DNA from: Nitrososphaerota archaeon
GTDB lineage: Archaea; Thermoproteota; Nitrososphaeria; Nitrososphaerales; Nitrosopumilaceae
DNA: 8,913 nt
Reading direction: 5' to 3'
Assembly: GCA_028867235.1 (NCBI GenBank)
Contig: JAGWGS010000045.1
Coordinates: 1 to 8,913, forward strand
The notes under the pieces are model-generated. The model saw only the letters and a list, made by a program, of their open reading frames with translations. It made no database searches and was not told where the DNA came from. Positions 1-4,772 of this stretch are shown piece by piece (the first letter of the stretch is position 1; every line of letters begins with the position of its first letter). Made by a program: the position numbers and the translations under genes.

Positions 1-126
1 GCTCTCTGGAGAAAAATCTTGGAAAAAACTCCCGCATCTAGAGAAGATGAGCTAGTGGAAATAGCTAGCAAATCATTGGCTGCTCAAAACCTCTTACTTG
101 ACAGCTGCTACGATGCTTACTGCTAA
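1..126 (+). CDS. C-terminal 41 residues of an unidentified protein (5' truncated by window)
   Basis: An open frame enters at base 1 and ends at a TAA at 124-126, giving 41 residues that end in LLLDSCYDAYC. The segment is rich in Ala, Glu, Leu and Lys and looks like a helical C-terminal tail. I do not recognise the family, and no motif is visible in so short a piece. The stop lies 43 bp before the tRNA gene, and the likely tRNA promoter begins about 10 bp after it. The frame is called coding because it is open from the window edge, has an amino-acid composition like its neighbours and ends just before a new promoter. The part to the left would be needed to name it. Confidence 0.6.
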   Translation, partial: ALWRKILEKTPASREDELVEIASKSLAAQNLLLDSCYDAYC

Positions 127-134
127 TCTCTATA

Positions 135-147
135 CTATTTTATAGCG
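135..147 (+). promoter_or_regulatory. TATA-like promoter element of the tRNA gene
   Basis: The AT-rich CTATTTTATAG-type stretch is centred near 141, about 28 bp before the first tRNA base at 170. This is the normal archaeal spacing, so the primary transcript would start within about two bases of the mature 5' end. Confidence 0.5.
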
Positions 148-169
148 CATATCAATTTGCTCTTTCGTA

Positions 170-243
170 GGGCCCATAACTCAGCTTGGTAGAGTAACCG
201 GCTCATAACCGGTGAGCCAAGGGATCGAAGCCCTTTGGGCCCA
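170..243 (+). tRNA. tRNA with CAU anticodon (elongator Met, or Ile2 decoding AUA)
   Basis: A full 74-nt cloverleaf can be folded by eye. The 7-bp acceptor stem GGGCCCA/TGGGCCC pairs 170-176 with 236-242. The D stem pairs 179-182 with 192-195, with GG in the loop. The 5-bp anticodon stem pairs 197-201 with 209-213, around loop CTCATAA with anticodon CAT at 204-206. The T stem pairs 219-223 with 231-235, and A243 is the discriminator. No intron and no encoded CCA are present. It is not the initiator: the first pair is G-C rather than A-U, and the anticodon stem lacks the three consecutive G-C pairs. The anticodon alone cannot separate elongator tRNA-Met from tRNA-Ile2, whose C34 is modified to agmatidine by TiaS. 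The GGGCC acceptor stem resembles archaeal isoleucine tRNAs, but this is not proof. The T loop ATCGAAG has A at position 54 instead of the usual T. Confidence 0.93.
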
Positions 244-304
244 CTACTTTGTTCCTTTTGATCTGTATGATATTTGGCTTATTGTTGAACATTTTGTTCT
301 ATGA

Positions 305-316
305 TTTTGATCAAAA
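305..316. repeat. 12-bp perfect palindrome
   Basis: TTTTGATCAAAA reads the same on both strands. The half TTTTGATC also occurs at 256-263, about 50 bp upstream. It may be a protein-binding site or chance in AT-rich DNA; no gene start is close enough to assign it to. Confidence 0.4.
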
Positions 317-360
317 GATATGTTGGATGTAGCCTAGAATTTTTCATTATTGTATACTAA

Positions 361-372
361 TTTTAAAATAAG
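361..372 (+). promoter_or_regulatory. TATA-like element upstream of the candidate C/D-box RNA
   Basis: TTTTAAAATAAG is centred about 26 bp before base 392, where the terminal stem of the candidate guide RNA begins. This spacing matches the TATA-to-start distance at the protein genes in this window. The element overlaps the left arm of the inverted repeat at 365-386. Confidence 0.4.
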
Positions 373-386
373 CAGTAACTTATTTT
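365..386. repeat. Inverted repeat, 8-bp arms, 6-nt spacer
   Basis: AAAATAAG (365-372), spacer CAGTAA, then CTTATTTT (379-386) is a perfect inverted repeat. The left arm overlaps the TATA-like element and the right arm ends just before the predicted RNA start. It could therefore be an operator, or two opposed TATA-like elements. It is unlikely to be a terminator, because no gene ends next to it. Confidence 0.5.
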
Positions 387-391
387 CATTT

Positions 392-455
392 GGCCGCAAT
401 GAAGAATCAGAGTTATAACTGACCTGATGATGTAAAGGCATTTGTCTGAGCTGCC
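392..455 (+). ncRNA. Candidate C/D-box guide sRNA (2'-O-methylation guide)
   Basis: The element order of an archaeal C/D sRNA can be read here. A terminal-stem strand GGCCGC (392-397) precedes a C-like box ATGAAGA (399-405, one mismatch to RTGATGA). A 13-nt guide follows, then a D' box CTGA (419-422), a C' box TGATGA (425-430), a 15-nt guide, and a D box CTGA (446-449). The closing strand GCTGCC (450-455) pairs with the first strand through five Watson-Crick pairs and one C-T mismatch. A TATA-like element lies about 26 bp before the predicted 5' end. Points against it are the degenerate C box, a D'-C' spacer of only 2 nt, guides slightly longer than usual and no identified rRNA or tRNA target. 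Such RNAs act with fibrillarin, Nop5 and L7Ae in archaea. Confidence 0.38.
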
Positions 456-471
456 TACAATCATGATAATT

Positions 472-484
472 AAATCAGTGATTT
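472..484. repeat. 13-bp palindrome upstream of the tbp promoter
   Basis: AAATCA-G-TGATTT is a perfect inverted repeat centred at 478, about 30 bp upstream of the centre of the tbp TATA box. That is a common position for an archaeal activator or upstream regulator site. Chance occurrence in AT-rich DNA cannot be excluded. Confidence 0.4.
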
Positions 485-503
485 TACACCGAATGTTATA
501 GAG

Positions 504-513
504 TATATATAAA
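504..513 (+). promoter_or_regulatory. Strong TATA box of tbp
   Basis: TATATATAAA is the best TATA box in the window. Its centre lies about 25-26 bp before the tbp ATG, so transcription should start at or within a base or two of the start codon and give a leaderless mRNA. A promoter this good in front of the TBP gene fits autoregulation, but that is inference. Confidence 0.8.
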
Positions 514-533
514 GCGCGTATTTAAACACCGAA

Positions 534-1097
534 ATGCCTCAAACAAAGCCTATTGTAAGTATAGAAAACGTTGTGGCATCTGCTTCAATTGATCAAAGAC
601 TTGATCTTAATGTAATTACCCAGACATTTCCTGATGTTGAATATCATCCTGATCAATTTCCTGGTCTAGTTTTTAGAATAAAATCTCCGAAAACTGCTAC
701 ATTAATTTTCAGCTCTGGAAAAATGGTTTGTACCGGAGCAAAATCTGAGGAGCAATCAATAAAGGCAGTACGAAGCGTTGTACAAATTTTGCGAAAGGGA
801 GGAGTCAAGATAAAAAAAGATGCAGTGATTGTAATTCAAAACATTGTTGCATCTGCAAATCTTGGTGGTAAGATACACCTTGAACAAGCAGCACGTAATC
901 TCCCAAGAAGCATGTATGAGCCAGAGCAATTTCCTGGACTAATACATAGAATGCTTGACCCTAAAACAGTCATACTGTTATTTGCATCTGGAAAACTCGT
1001 ATGTACTGGAGCAAAAAAAGAATCTGATGTATATCGCTCAGTACATAATTTGCATACGCTTTTGGAAGAAAAAAGACTGATGATTTACGAAAGTTGA
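534..1097 (+). CDS. tbp: TATA-box-binding protein (TBP)
   Basis: This is the general transcription factor that binds and bends the TATA box and recruits TFB and RNA polymerase in archaea. The 187 residues form the expected two imperfect repeats, about 8-90 and 99-181. Each repeat has the same landmarks: ENVVASA/QNIVASA, QFPGLVFR/QFPGLIHR and KMVCTGAK/KLVCTGAK. Phe42 and Phe59, and their partners Phe133 and Phe150, sit where the DNA-kinking phenylalanines of TBP lie. The length is normal for archaeal TBP, and there is no long acidic C-terminal tail. In the second repeat a His (138) replaces the Tyr usual in PGLxYR. The start is set by the TATA box about 25 bp upstream. The gene is monocistronic and converges on pyrE with a 19-bp gap. 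Confidence 0.97.
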   Translation: MPQTKPIVSIENVVASASIDQRLDLNVITQTFPDVEYHPDQFPGLVFRIKSPKTATLIFSSGKMVCTGAKSEEQSIKAVRSVVQILRKGGVKIKKDAVIVIQNIVASANLGGKIHLEQAARNLPRSMYEPEQFPGLIHRMLDPKTVILLFASGKLVCTGAKKESDVYRSVHNLHTLLEEKRLMIYES

Positions 1098-1116
1098 TTG
1101 TAAAAATTAACTTAAA

Positions 1117-1725
1117 TCAGGACTTTGACATCTGACTGTTGATTCGGCCAATGGTTTGGTTGTCAATCATGTTTTCACTATGCAAAATGTTTGCAAGTGC
1201 AAGAATATCTGTAACTTCATATAATTTCACACCTTCTTGTTCTAGGTTCTTGCGTGCATCTTCAAGTCTGTTGACTATGACAAATGCAGAATCTATCTTC
1301 ATTTTGGCTTCTTTTAGTGCCTTGACTGCGTGAAGTAATGAATGACCTGTTGTGCCTACGTCGTCTACTAGAACAACTCTTGATCCTTCTGGTATCTTTC
1401 CCTCTATGAGACTAGAGGTACCATAATCCTTTGGTTTTTGTCTTATGTAGATGAGAGGTTTTACAGTTTCAATTGATAGTGCAGCTGCTATCACAAGTCC
1501 TGATGTTGGAACTGATGCTATATAGTCAAAACTATCAAGACCTATCTTATCTGATATCAAATTCTGGAGAGATTTTATCATCTTTCTGAATTGATGTGGG
1601 AAACTTGGCACTAACCTGAGATCTATGTAATACGCACTGTCTTTTCCACTTGAAAGCTTAAAGTTTCCAAACTTGATTGCACCGCTTTTTTGCAAGAATA
1701 TTGCAAACTCTTTGACAAAATCCAC
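1117..1725 (-). CDS. pyrE: Orotate phosphoribosyltransferase
   Basis: The enzyme transfers phosphoribosyl from PRPP to orotate to give orotidine monophosphate, the fifth step of de novo UMP synthesis, in the cytoplasm. The 202 residues show the OPRT pattern in order: FKLSSGKDSAYYIDLR (22-37), the SVPTSG loop (71-76), the flexible-loop motif IRQKPKDYGT (94-103), and the PRPP-binding motif VVLVDDVGTTGHS (117-129). The length is usual for the family. The start is a GTG; the in-frame stretch upstream reaches a stop after about 10 codons and contains no ATG, GTG or TTG. A TATA-like element centred at 1750 puts the transcript start next to this GTG, so the mRNA is probably leaderless. No other pyrimidine gene is adjacent. 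Confidence 0.95.
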   Translation of the reverse strand: MDFVKEFAIFLQKSGAIKFGNFKLSSGKDSAYYIDLRLVPSFPHQFRKMIKSLQNLISDKIGLDSFDYIASVPTSGLVIAAALSIETVKPLIYIRQKPKDYGTSSLIEGKIPEGSRVVLVDDVGTTGHSLLHAVKALKEAKMKIDSAFVIVNRLEDARKNLEQEGVKLYEVTDILALANILHSENMIDNQTIGRINSQMSKS

Positions 1726-1744
1726 AGCAAAATTTACCGAACTA

Positions 1745-1757
1745 GATTTATTTTAAC
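1745..1757. promoter_or_regulatory. Single TATA-like element shared by pyrE and the LarA-like gene
   Basis: The 49-bp gap between the divergent starts at 1725 (GTG, minus) and 1775 (ATG, plus) contains one evident AT-rich element. It reads GATTTATTTTAAC on the plus strand and GTTAAAATAAATC on the minus strand. Its centre, 1750, is 25 bp from both start codons. Both genes can therefore be leaderless only if TBP uses the same site in either orientation. Confidence 0.6.
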
Positions 1758-1774
1758 TGTCCCTTCGGTATGGT

Positions 1775-2863
1775 ATGCCAGAAATTTGGTTAAGTTATGG
1801 GCCCACAGATGTGGTACTTGATGTAAAAGCGGAGAATTTAGAAAAACAAGTTGTCTCTGGTGGTATATCATTATCTGATTCTGGGATTGTCTCAAAACTG
1901 GAATCTCTTGACATGTCAAAACCAACGGAATTTGTGATATTGGAACATTCAAAGAACATTCAAAAAATAATCTCGTTTTTGGTTGAGACATGTGTAAAAA
2001 AATCATTGCCAAAACCAAAATTCCTGGTAGACAAGCCAAATCTGAATTTTATCAAAAACATATTTGCTGATCCTGAAATATCTATATCTGAATTTGATTC
2101 TGCGCAATTCTCTAATGCTAATCTTGTTTTTATCAATGAAATGGAATTTGATGGTTTATTTGGATATGATACAGTATCTACCAAACTATTGCGTAGATTT
2201 GGAAAAGACAACATGCTTGAAGCCTATGAAAAAAGAGAGGGAAACCTTCCCATGCCTGGTTATGATCTTCAAACAATGCAGGTTGCGAAAAAATTCACAG
2301 ATGGGTTTGAAATATCATCTATAGAGATTGTAGCAAATCAAACAGGGATTGTTGATATTGCAACAGGTCACCCCTCGTCAACTTTCTTACTGTCAAAATC
2401 ATTATCATCTGTTGCAACTCAAGAATCAGAAAAACACAGGGTGGCAATAATCAGTACTGGAAAGGAAGCAAGTAATGAAACATTGAGCAGATCTCTTTCA
2501 TCACTATGGAATTGTTATAATGCAATTAAAGATGAAGGATTAGCAATACTTCTTGCAGAATGTAAGGGAGGTCTAGGTTCTGAAGCCATACAGCAGTATG
2601 TAGAGGGCAGAATGAATCTGGACAGGCTAAAGAGCCCTTCCAAATATGTAGATAGGATGGAAGACCTTCTATTTCTAACTGAAGTACGCAAGAAATTTGG
2701 AATAGGTATAGTATCTATTCTTCCATATTTGTATACCAAAGAAAAATTGGGAATGATTCCATTTGGCGGTGCAAAAGAAACGCTAGATTATGTTCTTAAA
2801 ACATACGGGGAACGACAAAAAATTGCAATAATTTCTGATGGCTCTCACATTCTATTGCGGTAA
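1775..2863 (+). CDS. LarA-like (lactate racemase / DUF2088 superfamily) protein, probably without the nickel cofactor
   Basis: The 362 residues look like the LarA (nucleotide-pincer nickel racemase) fold. The N-terminus has IWLSYGPTDVVLDV (4-17), resembling the LarA opening PYG...LxL. The C-terminal domain has GLAILLAECKGGLGSEA (255-271), matching the LarA pattern of hydrophobic strand, AEC, G-x-G-x-E. It ends with GMIPFGGAKETLDYV (326-340) and IISDGSHIL (352-360), like the LarA C-terminus. The signature region GTHR of LarA, which carries a catalytic histidine, appears to be replaced by LVDKPN (84-89). Only four histidines exist (58, 199, 221, 358). I see no maturation genes (larB, larC, larE) nearby. 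The substrate is unknown; a non-nickel or regulatory role is possible. The start is supported by the TATA element 25 bp upstream. The 3' end overlaps the convergent protease gene by 12 bp. Confidence 0.72.
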   Translation: MPEIWLSYGPTDVVLDVKAENLEKQVVSGGISLSDSGIVSKLESLDMSKPTEFVILEHSKNIQKIISFLVETCVKKSLPKPKFLVDKPNLNFIKNIFADPEISISEFDSAQFSNANLVFINEMEFDGLFGYDTVSTKLLRRFGKDNMLEAYEKREGNLPMPGYDLQTMQVAKKFTDGFEISSIEIVANQTGIVDIATGHPSSTFLLSKSLSSVATQESEKHRVAIISTGKEASNETLSRSLSSLWNCYNAIKDEGLAILLAECKGGLGSEAIQQYVEGRMNLDRLKSPSKYVDRMEDLLFLTEVRKKFGIGIVSILPYLYTKEKLGMIPFGGAKETLDYVLKTYGERQKIAIISDGSHILLR

Positions 2864-3901
2864 AATAGAAAATGGCAAGGGGGCACAAAGAAATGCAAGT
2901 ATCATGACTAGGATGAACATTTTCTTTCTTTTCTTAGATAGTGGAGATATATCATCAAGTGGTCTTACATCCATACTTCTCATGCTGAACATCAAGACAA
3001 ATAATGCCATGATGTAGTATCCTGTTGCAGCAAGTATTCCTATACTTACATATGTCAAAATTCTGTGCCATTTTATACCAAATGTTGCTCTTGCAATATG
3101 TCCTCCGTCAAGCTGCCAGGCCGGTAAAAGATTGAGAAATGTTATAAGAAATCCAAACCATGCAGCAAGCAAAACAGGAGACATTACAAGTTCTTGATGT
3201 TGCACATGTTTTCCCACAAGTGCAATGGTGGTATCCATTATCACACTTGAATGAAGATCTACAAGACCTAATTTTTCTGCAAGTTCTTGAGCTTGTGAAG
3301 TTGGTATGAGTGGTGAGATGGATGCACCATATGTGGATACTATTATTGCTACTATTAGACCTGCTATTGGGCCAGAAATGCCTACATCAAAAAGTATGTT
3401 TCTGTTGACAATTAGCCCTCTGGACATAATTAATGCACCAAAAGTTGGAACAAATCCAAGTACTGGAATTCCTGGAATAAAGTATGGCCAACTGATTCTG
3501 AGTTTGTGAATTTTTGATGCAATCATGTGCCCAAGTTCGTGTATTCCAAGTATTCCAATAAGTGACGCTGTATACAAAACGGCTACGTAAAATGGATCAT
3601 CGCCTTTTACTATTGAATTCATACCTACTGCTCTATAGTAGCCATCAATCATGACTGTCACTATTGTTGCTGCAAACAATGCCCTTGGAATCCATGATCT
3701 GCGCGACTTGGGTGGTTCAAATCGTGAAATAAGTAAGAACATTCTTCCTGAATCTGATTCTAACCTAACTAGGATGTTTTTTGTCTCCAATTTTTGAACT
3801 AATTGGAGAAATTGTTCAGTCATGTTATCTCCAGAAATCTCAACTTGCAATACTGTTGGGCTCTGATTAAATCCTATTATTCTAAAATGAGAGGAAACCA
3901 C
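2852..3901 (-). CDS. Site-2 protease family (M50) membrane zinc metalloprotease
   Basis: This intramembrane-cleaving protease probably acts in the cytoplasmic membrane; its substrates are unknown. The 349 residues begin with a soluble part (1-70) that lacks a signal peptide, followed by about six hydrophobic segments near 73-88, 104-128, 172-192, 241-262, 281-306 and 327-345. The zinc site is HELGH (121-125), and the third ligand lies in NLLPAWQLDGGH (257-268), both typical of M50. The motifs YFIPGIP, TFGALI and FDVGISGPIAG place it near the EGY/S2P-like branch with an N-terminal cytosolic domain. The annotated start is a GTG, but the frame stays open to 3934 without ATG, GTG or TTG, and the likely promoter points to a start near 3928-3930 (see findings). 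It diverges from the acetyltransferase gene. Confidence 0.9.
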   Translation of the reverse strand: MVSSHFRIIGFNQSPTVLQVEISGDNMTEQFLQLVQKLETKNILVRLESDSGRMFLLISRFEPPKSRRSWIPRALFAATIVTVMIDGYYRAVGMNSIVKGDDPFYVAVLYTASLIGILGIHELGHMIASKIHKLRISWPYFIPGIPVLGFVPTFGALIMSRGLIVNRNILFDVGISGPIAGLIVAIIVSTYGASISPLIPTSQAQELAEKLGLVDLHSSVIMDTTIALVGKHVQHQELVMSPVLLAAWFGFLITFLNLLPAWQLDGGHIARATFGIKWHRILTYVSIGILAATGYYIMALFVLMFSMRSMDVRPLDDISPLSKKRKKMFILVMILAFLCAPLPFSILPQ

Positions 3902-3951
3902 TGATAGAATTTCGTCAAGAGATGATATGCCTGACTAGGACCTAATGTTGG

Positions 3952-3962
3952 CTTTAATTATT
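3952..3962 (-). promoter_or_regulatory. TATA-like element of the M50 protease gene
   Basis: On the minus strand it reads AATAATTAAAG, centred at 3957, which predicts a transcript start near 3930. That is 29 nt before the GTG codon, unlike the leaderless pattern at most genes in this window. Confidence 0.5.
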
Positions 3963-3980
3963 TCTCTTATTTGCTTAAAG

Positions 3981-3992
3981 TTAAATAATTAA
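3981..3992 (+). promoter_or_regulatory. TATA-like element of the acetyltransferase gene
   Basis: TTAAATAATTAA is centred about 27 bp upstream of the ATG at 4013, predicting a leaderless mRNA. It lies about 30 bp from the opposed TATA element of the M50 gene, so this divergent pair has two separate elements. Confidence 0.6.
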
Positions 3993-4012
3993 TTATTCAA
4001 GTATCCATAACA

Positions 4013-4513
4013 ATGCAAGTAGCATTAAGAGAAATTGGAAATTGCGTAATTCGTAGATGTGACTTGTCTGATCTTATCCCTGCAATGGAAATAAACCTCA
4101 AAACATTACCTGAACATTATTCTGATTATTTCTATGAAAGCCTACTTGCAGAATTACCTGAAGCCTTCTTGGTGGCTGAAGTTGACAAGAAACTTGTTGG
4201 ATATATTATGTGCAAAATTGAATATGGTTTTTCAAACTTCAAAAAACTTGGATTTGTAAAAAAGGGACACGTTGTATCTATTGCAGTGCTTCCTGAACAT
4301 AGGAAGAAAGGAATTGGGGAAGGTCTGGTCCAGGAAGCAATTGCAGGAGTCAAGTTGAAAAAATCTGATGAGCTGTATCTTGAAGTAAGATGTAGTAACA
4401 ATGAGGCTGTGCGGTTGTATGAAAAGATTGGATTTGTTACAAAACAGAGACTAAAGGCATACTATCGTGATGGTGAAGACGCATATCTGATGGCAATAGA
4501 GTTTGCTTACTAG
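4013..4513 (+). CDS. rimI: Ard1/RimI-like protein N-terminal acetyltransferase (GNAT)
   Basis: The enzyme transfers acetyl from acetyl-CoA to protein N-termini, in the manner of the archaeal Ard1 (NatA/Naa50-like) enzymes. The 166 residues contain the acetyl-CoA pyrophosphate-binding motif VVSIAVLPEHRKKGIG (87-102), with the R-x-x-G-x-G loop. The LYLEVRCSNNEAVRLYEKIGF strand-helix region (121-141) and the C-terminal YYRDGEDAYLM (150-160) follow. The LPEHY loop (32-36) and the LVGYIMCKIEYGFSNF segment (61-76) strongly resemble the Sulfolobus Ard1 enzyme, which acetylates many N-terminal sequences. The symbol follows the common RimI label; the true range is probably broader than ribosomal protein S18. 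The start is fixed by the TATA element. The stop TAG at 4511-4513 lies next to the TATA element of the following gene. Confidence 0.93.
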   Translation: MQVALREIGNCVIRRCDLSDLIPAMEINLKTLPEHYSDYFYESLLAELPEAFLVAEVDKKLVGYIMCKIEYGFSNFKKLGFVKKGHVVSIAVLPEHRKKGIGEGLVQEAIAGVKLKKSDELYLEVRCSNNEAVRLYEKIGFVTKQRLKAYYRDGEDAYLMAIEFAY

Positions 4514-4527
4514 ATTAAAATAAATAA
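4514..4527 (+). promoter_or_regulatory. TATA-like element of the small membrane-protein gene
   Basis: ATTAAAATAAATAA begins directly after the acetyltransferase stop codon and is centred about 29 bp before the ATG at 4550. It suggests that the downstream gene has its own leaderless transcript despite the 36-bp gap. Confidence 0.55.
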
Positions 4528-4549
4528 GTCGCAAAAAGACTCTAGCCTT

Positions 4550-4771
4550 ATGACAAGACAACGTACTATTGGAATAATGATATTTGTCTTGGCAATAGTA
4601 GGATTTTTTCTCTACGCATATCTATTGATGCTCTCTGAATGGAGTCCTATTGTTCTCCAACTCTCTGTACTAATGGCAGTGGGAGGTATTCTTGGGGTCA
4701 TATCCTGGATTGGATATAACATGGCAACGTCAAGGCCGTCTCCGTCTTCTCTTGTAACTGATGACAAGTAG
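4550..4771 (+). CDS. Small two-helix membrane protein of unknown function
   Basis: The 73 residues consist of a short basic N-terminus (MTRQR), a hydrophobic segment at about 7-28, a short loop containing SEWSP (29-33), a second hydrophobic segment at about 35-57 with small residues (AVGGILG), and a polar tail rich in Ser and Pro that ends in DDK. The positive-inside rule puts the N-terminus in the cytoplasm, giving a helical hairpin with both ends inside. I do not recognise a named family. The TATA-like element 29 bp upstream, the full use of the space up to the next gene, and the clean two-helix pattern argue that it is real. Its stop is one base from the stop of the convergent methyltransferase gene. 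Confidence 0.75.
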   Translation: MTRQRTIGIMIFVLAIVGFFLYAYLLMLSEWSPIVLQLSVLMAVGGILGVISWIGYNMATSRPSPSSLVTDDK

Positions 4772-4772
4772 G

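Larger units (their letters stand above)
244..533. other. Non-coding region between the tRNA gene and tbp
   Basis: No credible protein gene lies here; the only ATG with an upstream TATA box, at 399, gives just 7 codons. The stretch holds a T-rich run after the tRNA (248-259) that may end its transcript, three short perfect inverted repeats (305-316, 365-386, 472-484), a TATA-like element at 361-371 followed by a possible C/D-box RNA (392-455), and the strong tbp TATA box. This is a lot of non-coding space compared with the 1-110 bp gaps elsewhere in the window, which suggests that it carries function. Confidence 0.7.

Noticed and set aside
174..184. Seven-base complementarity between the D'-guide of the candidate C/D RNA and the D-arm region of the nearby tRNA
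   Set aside because: Only seven contiguous pairs, with mismatches next to the D' box; similar sequence occurs in many tRNAs, so it is not a convincing methylation target.
365..386. Inverted repeat considered as a hairpin terminator
   Set aside because: No gene ends just upstream, and archaeal termination relies on T-rich tracts rather than hairpins; the TATA overlap suggests a promoter or operator role instead.
399..422. Seven-codon open frame (MKNQSYN) after a TATA-like element
   Set aside because: Too short to support as a gene or leader peptide; the same bases fit the guide-RNA reading better.
1960..2214. Open frame of 84 codons on the minus strand inside the LarA-like gene
   Set aside because: It is antisense to a well-supported coding region, has no recognisable motif and no promoter, and is a shadow of the real frame.
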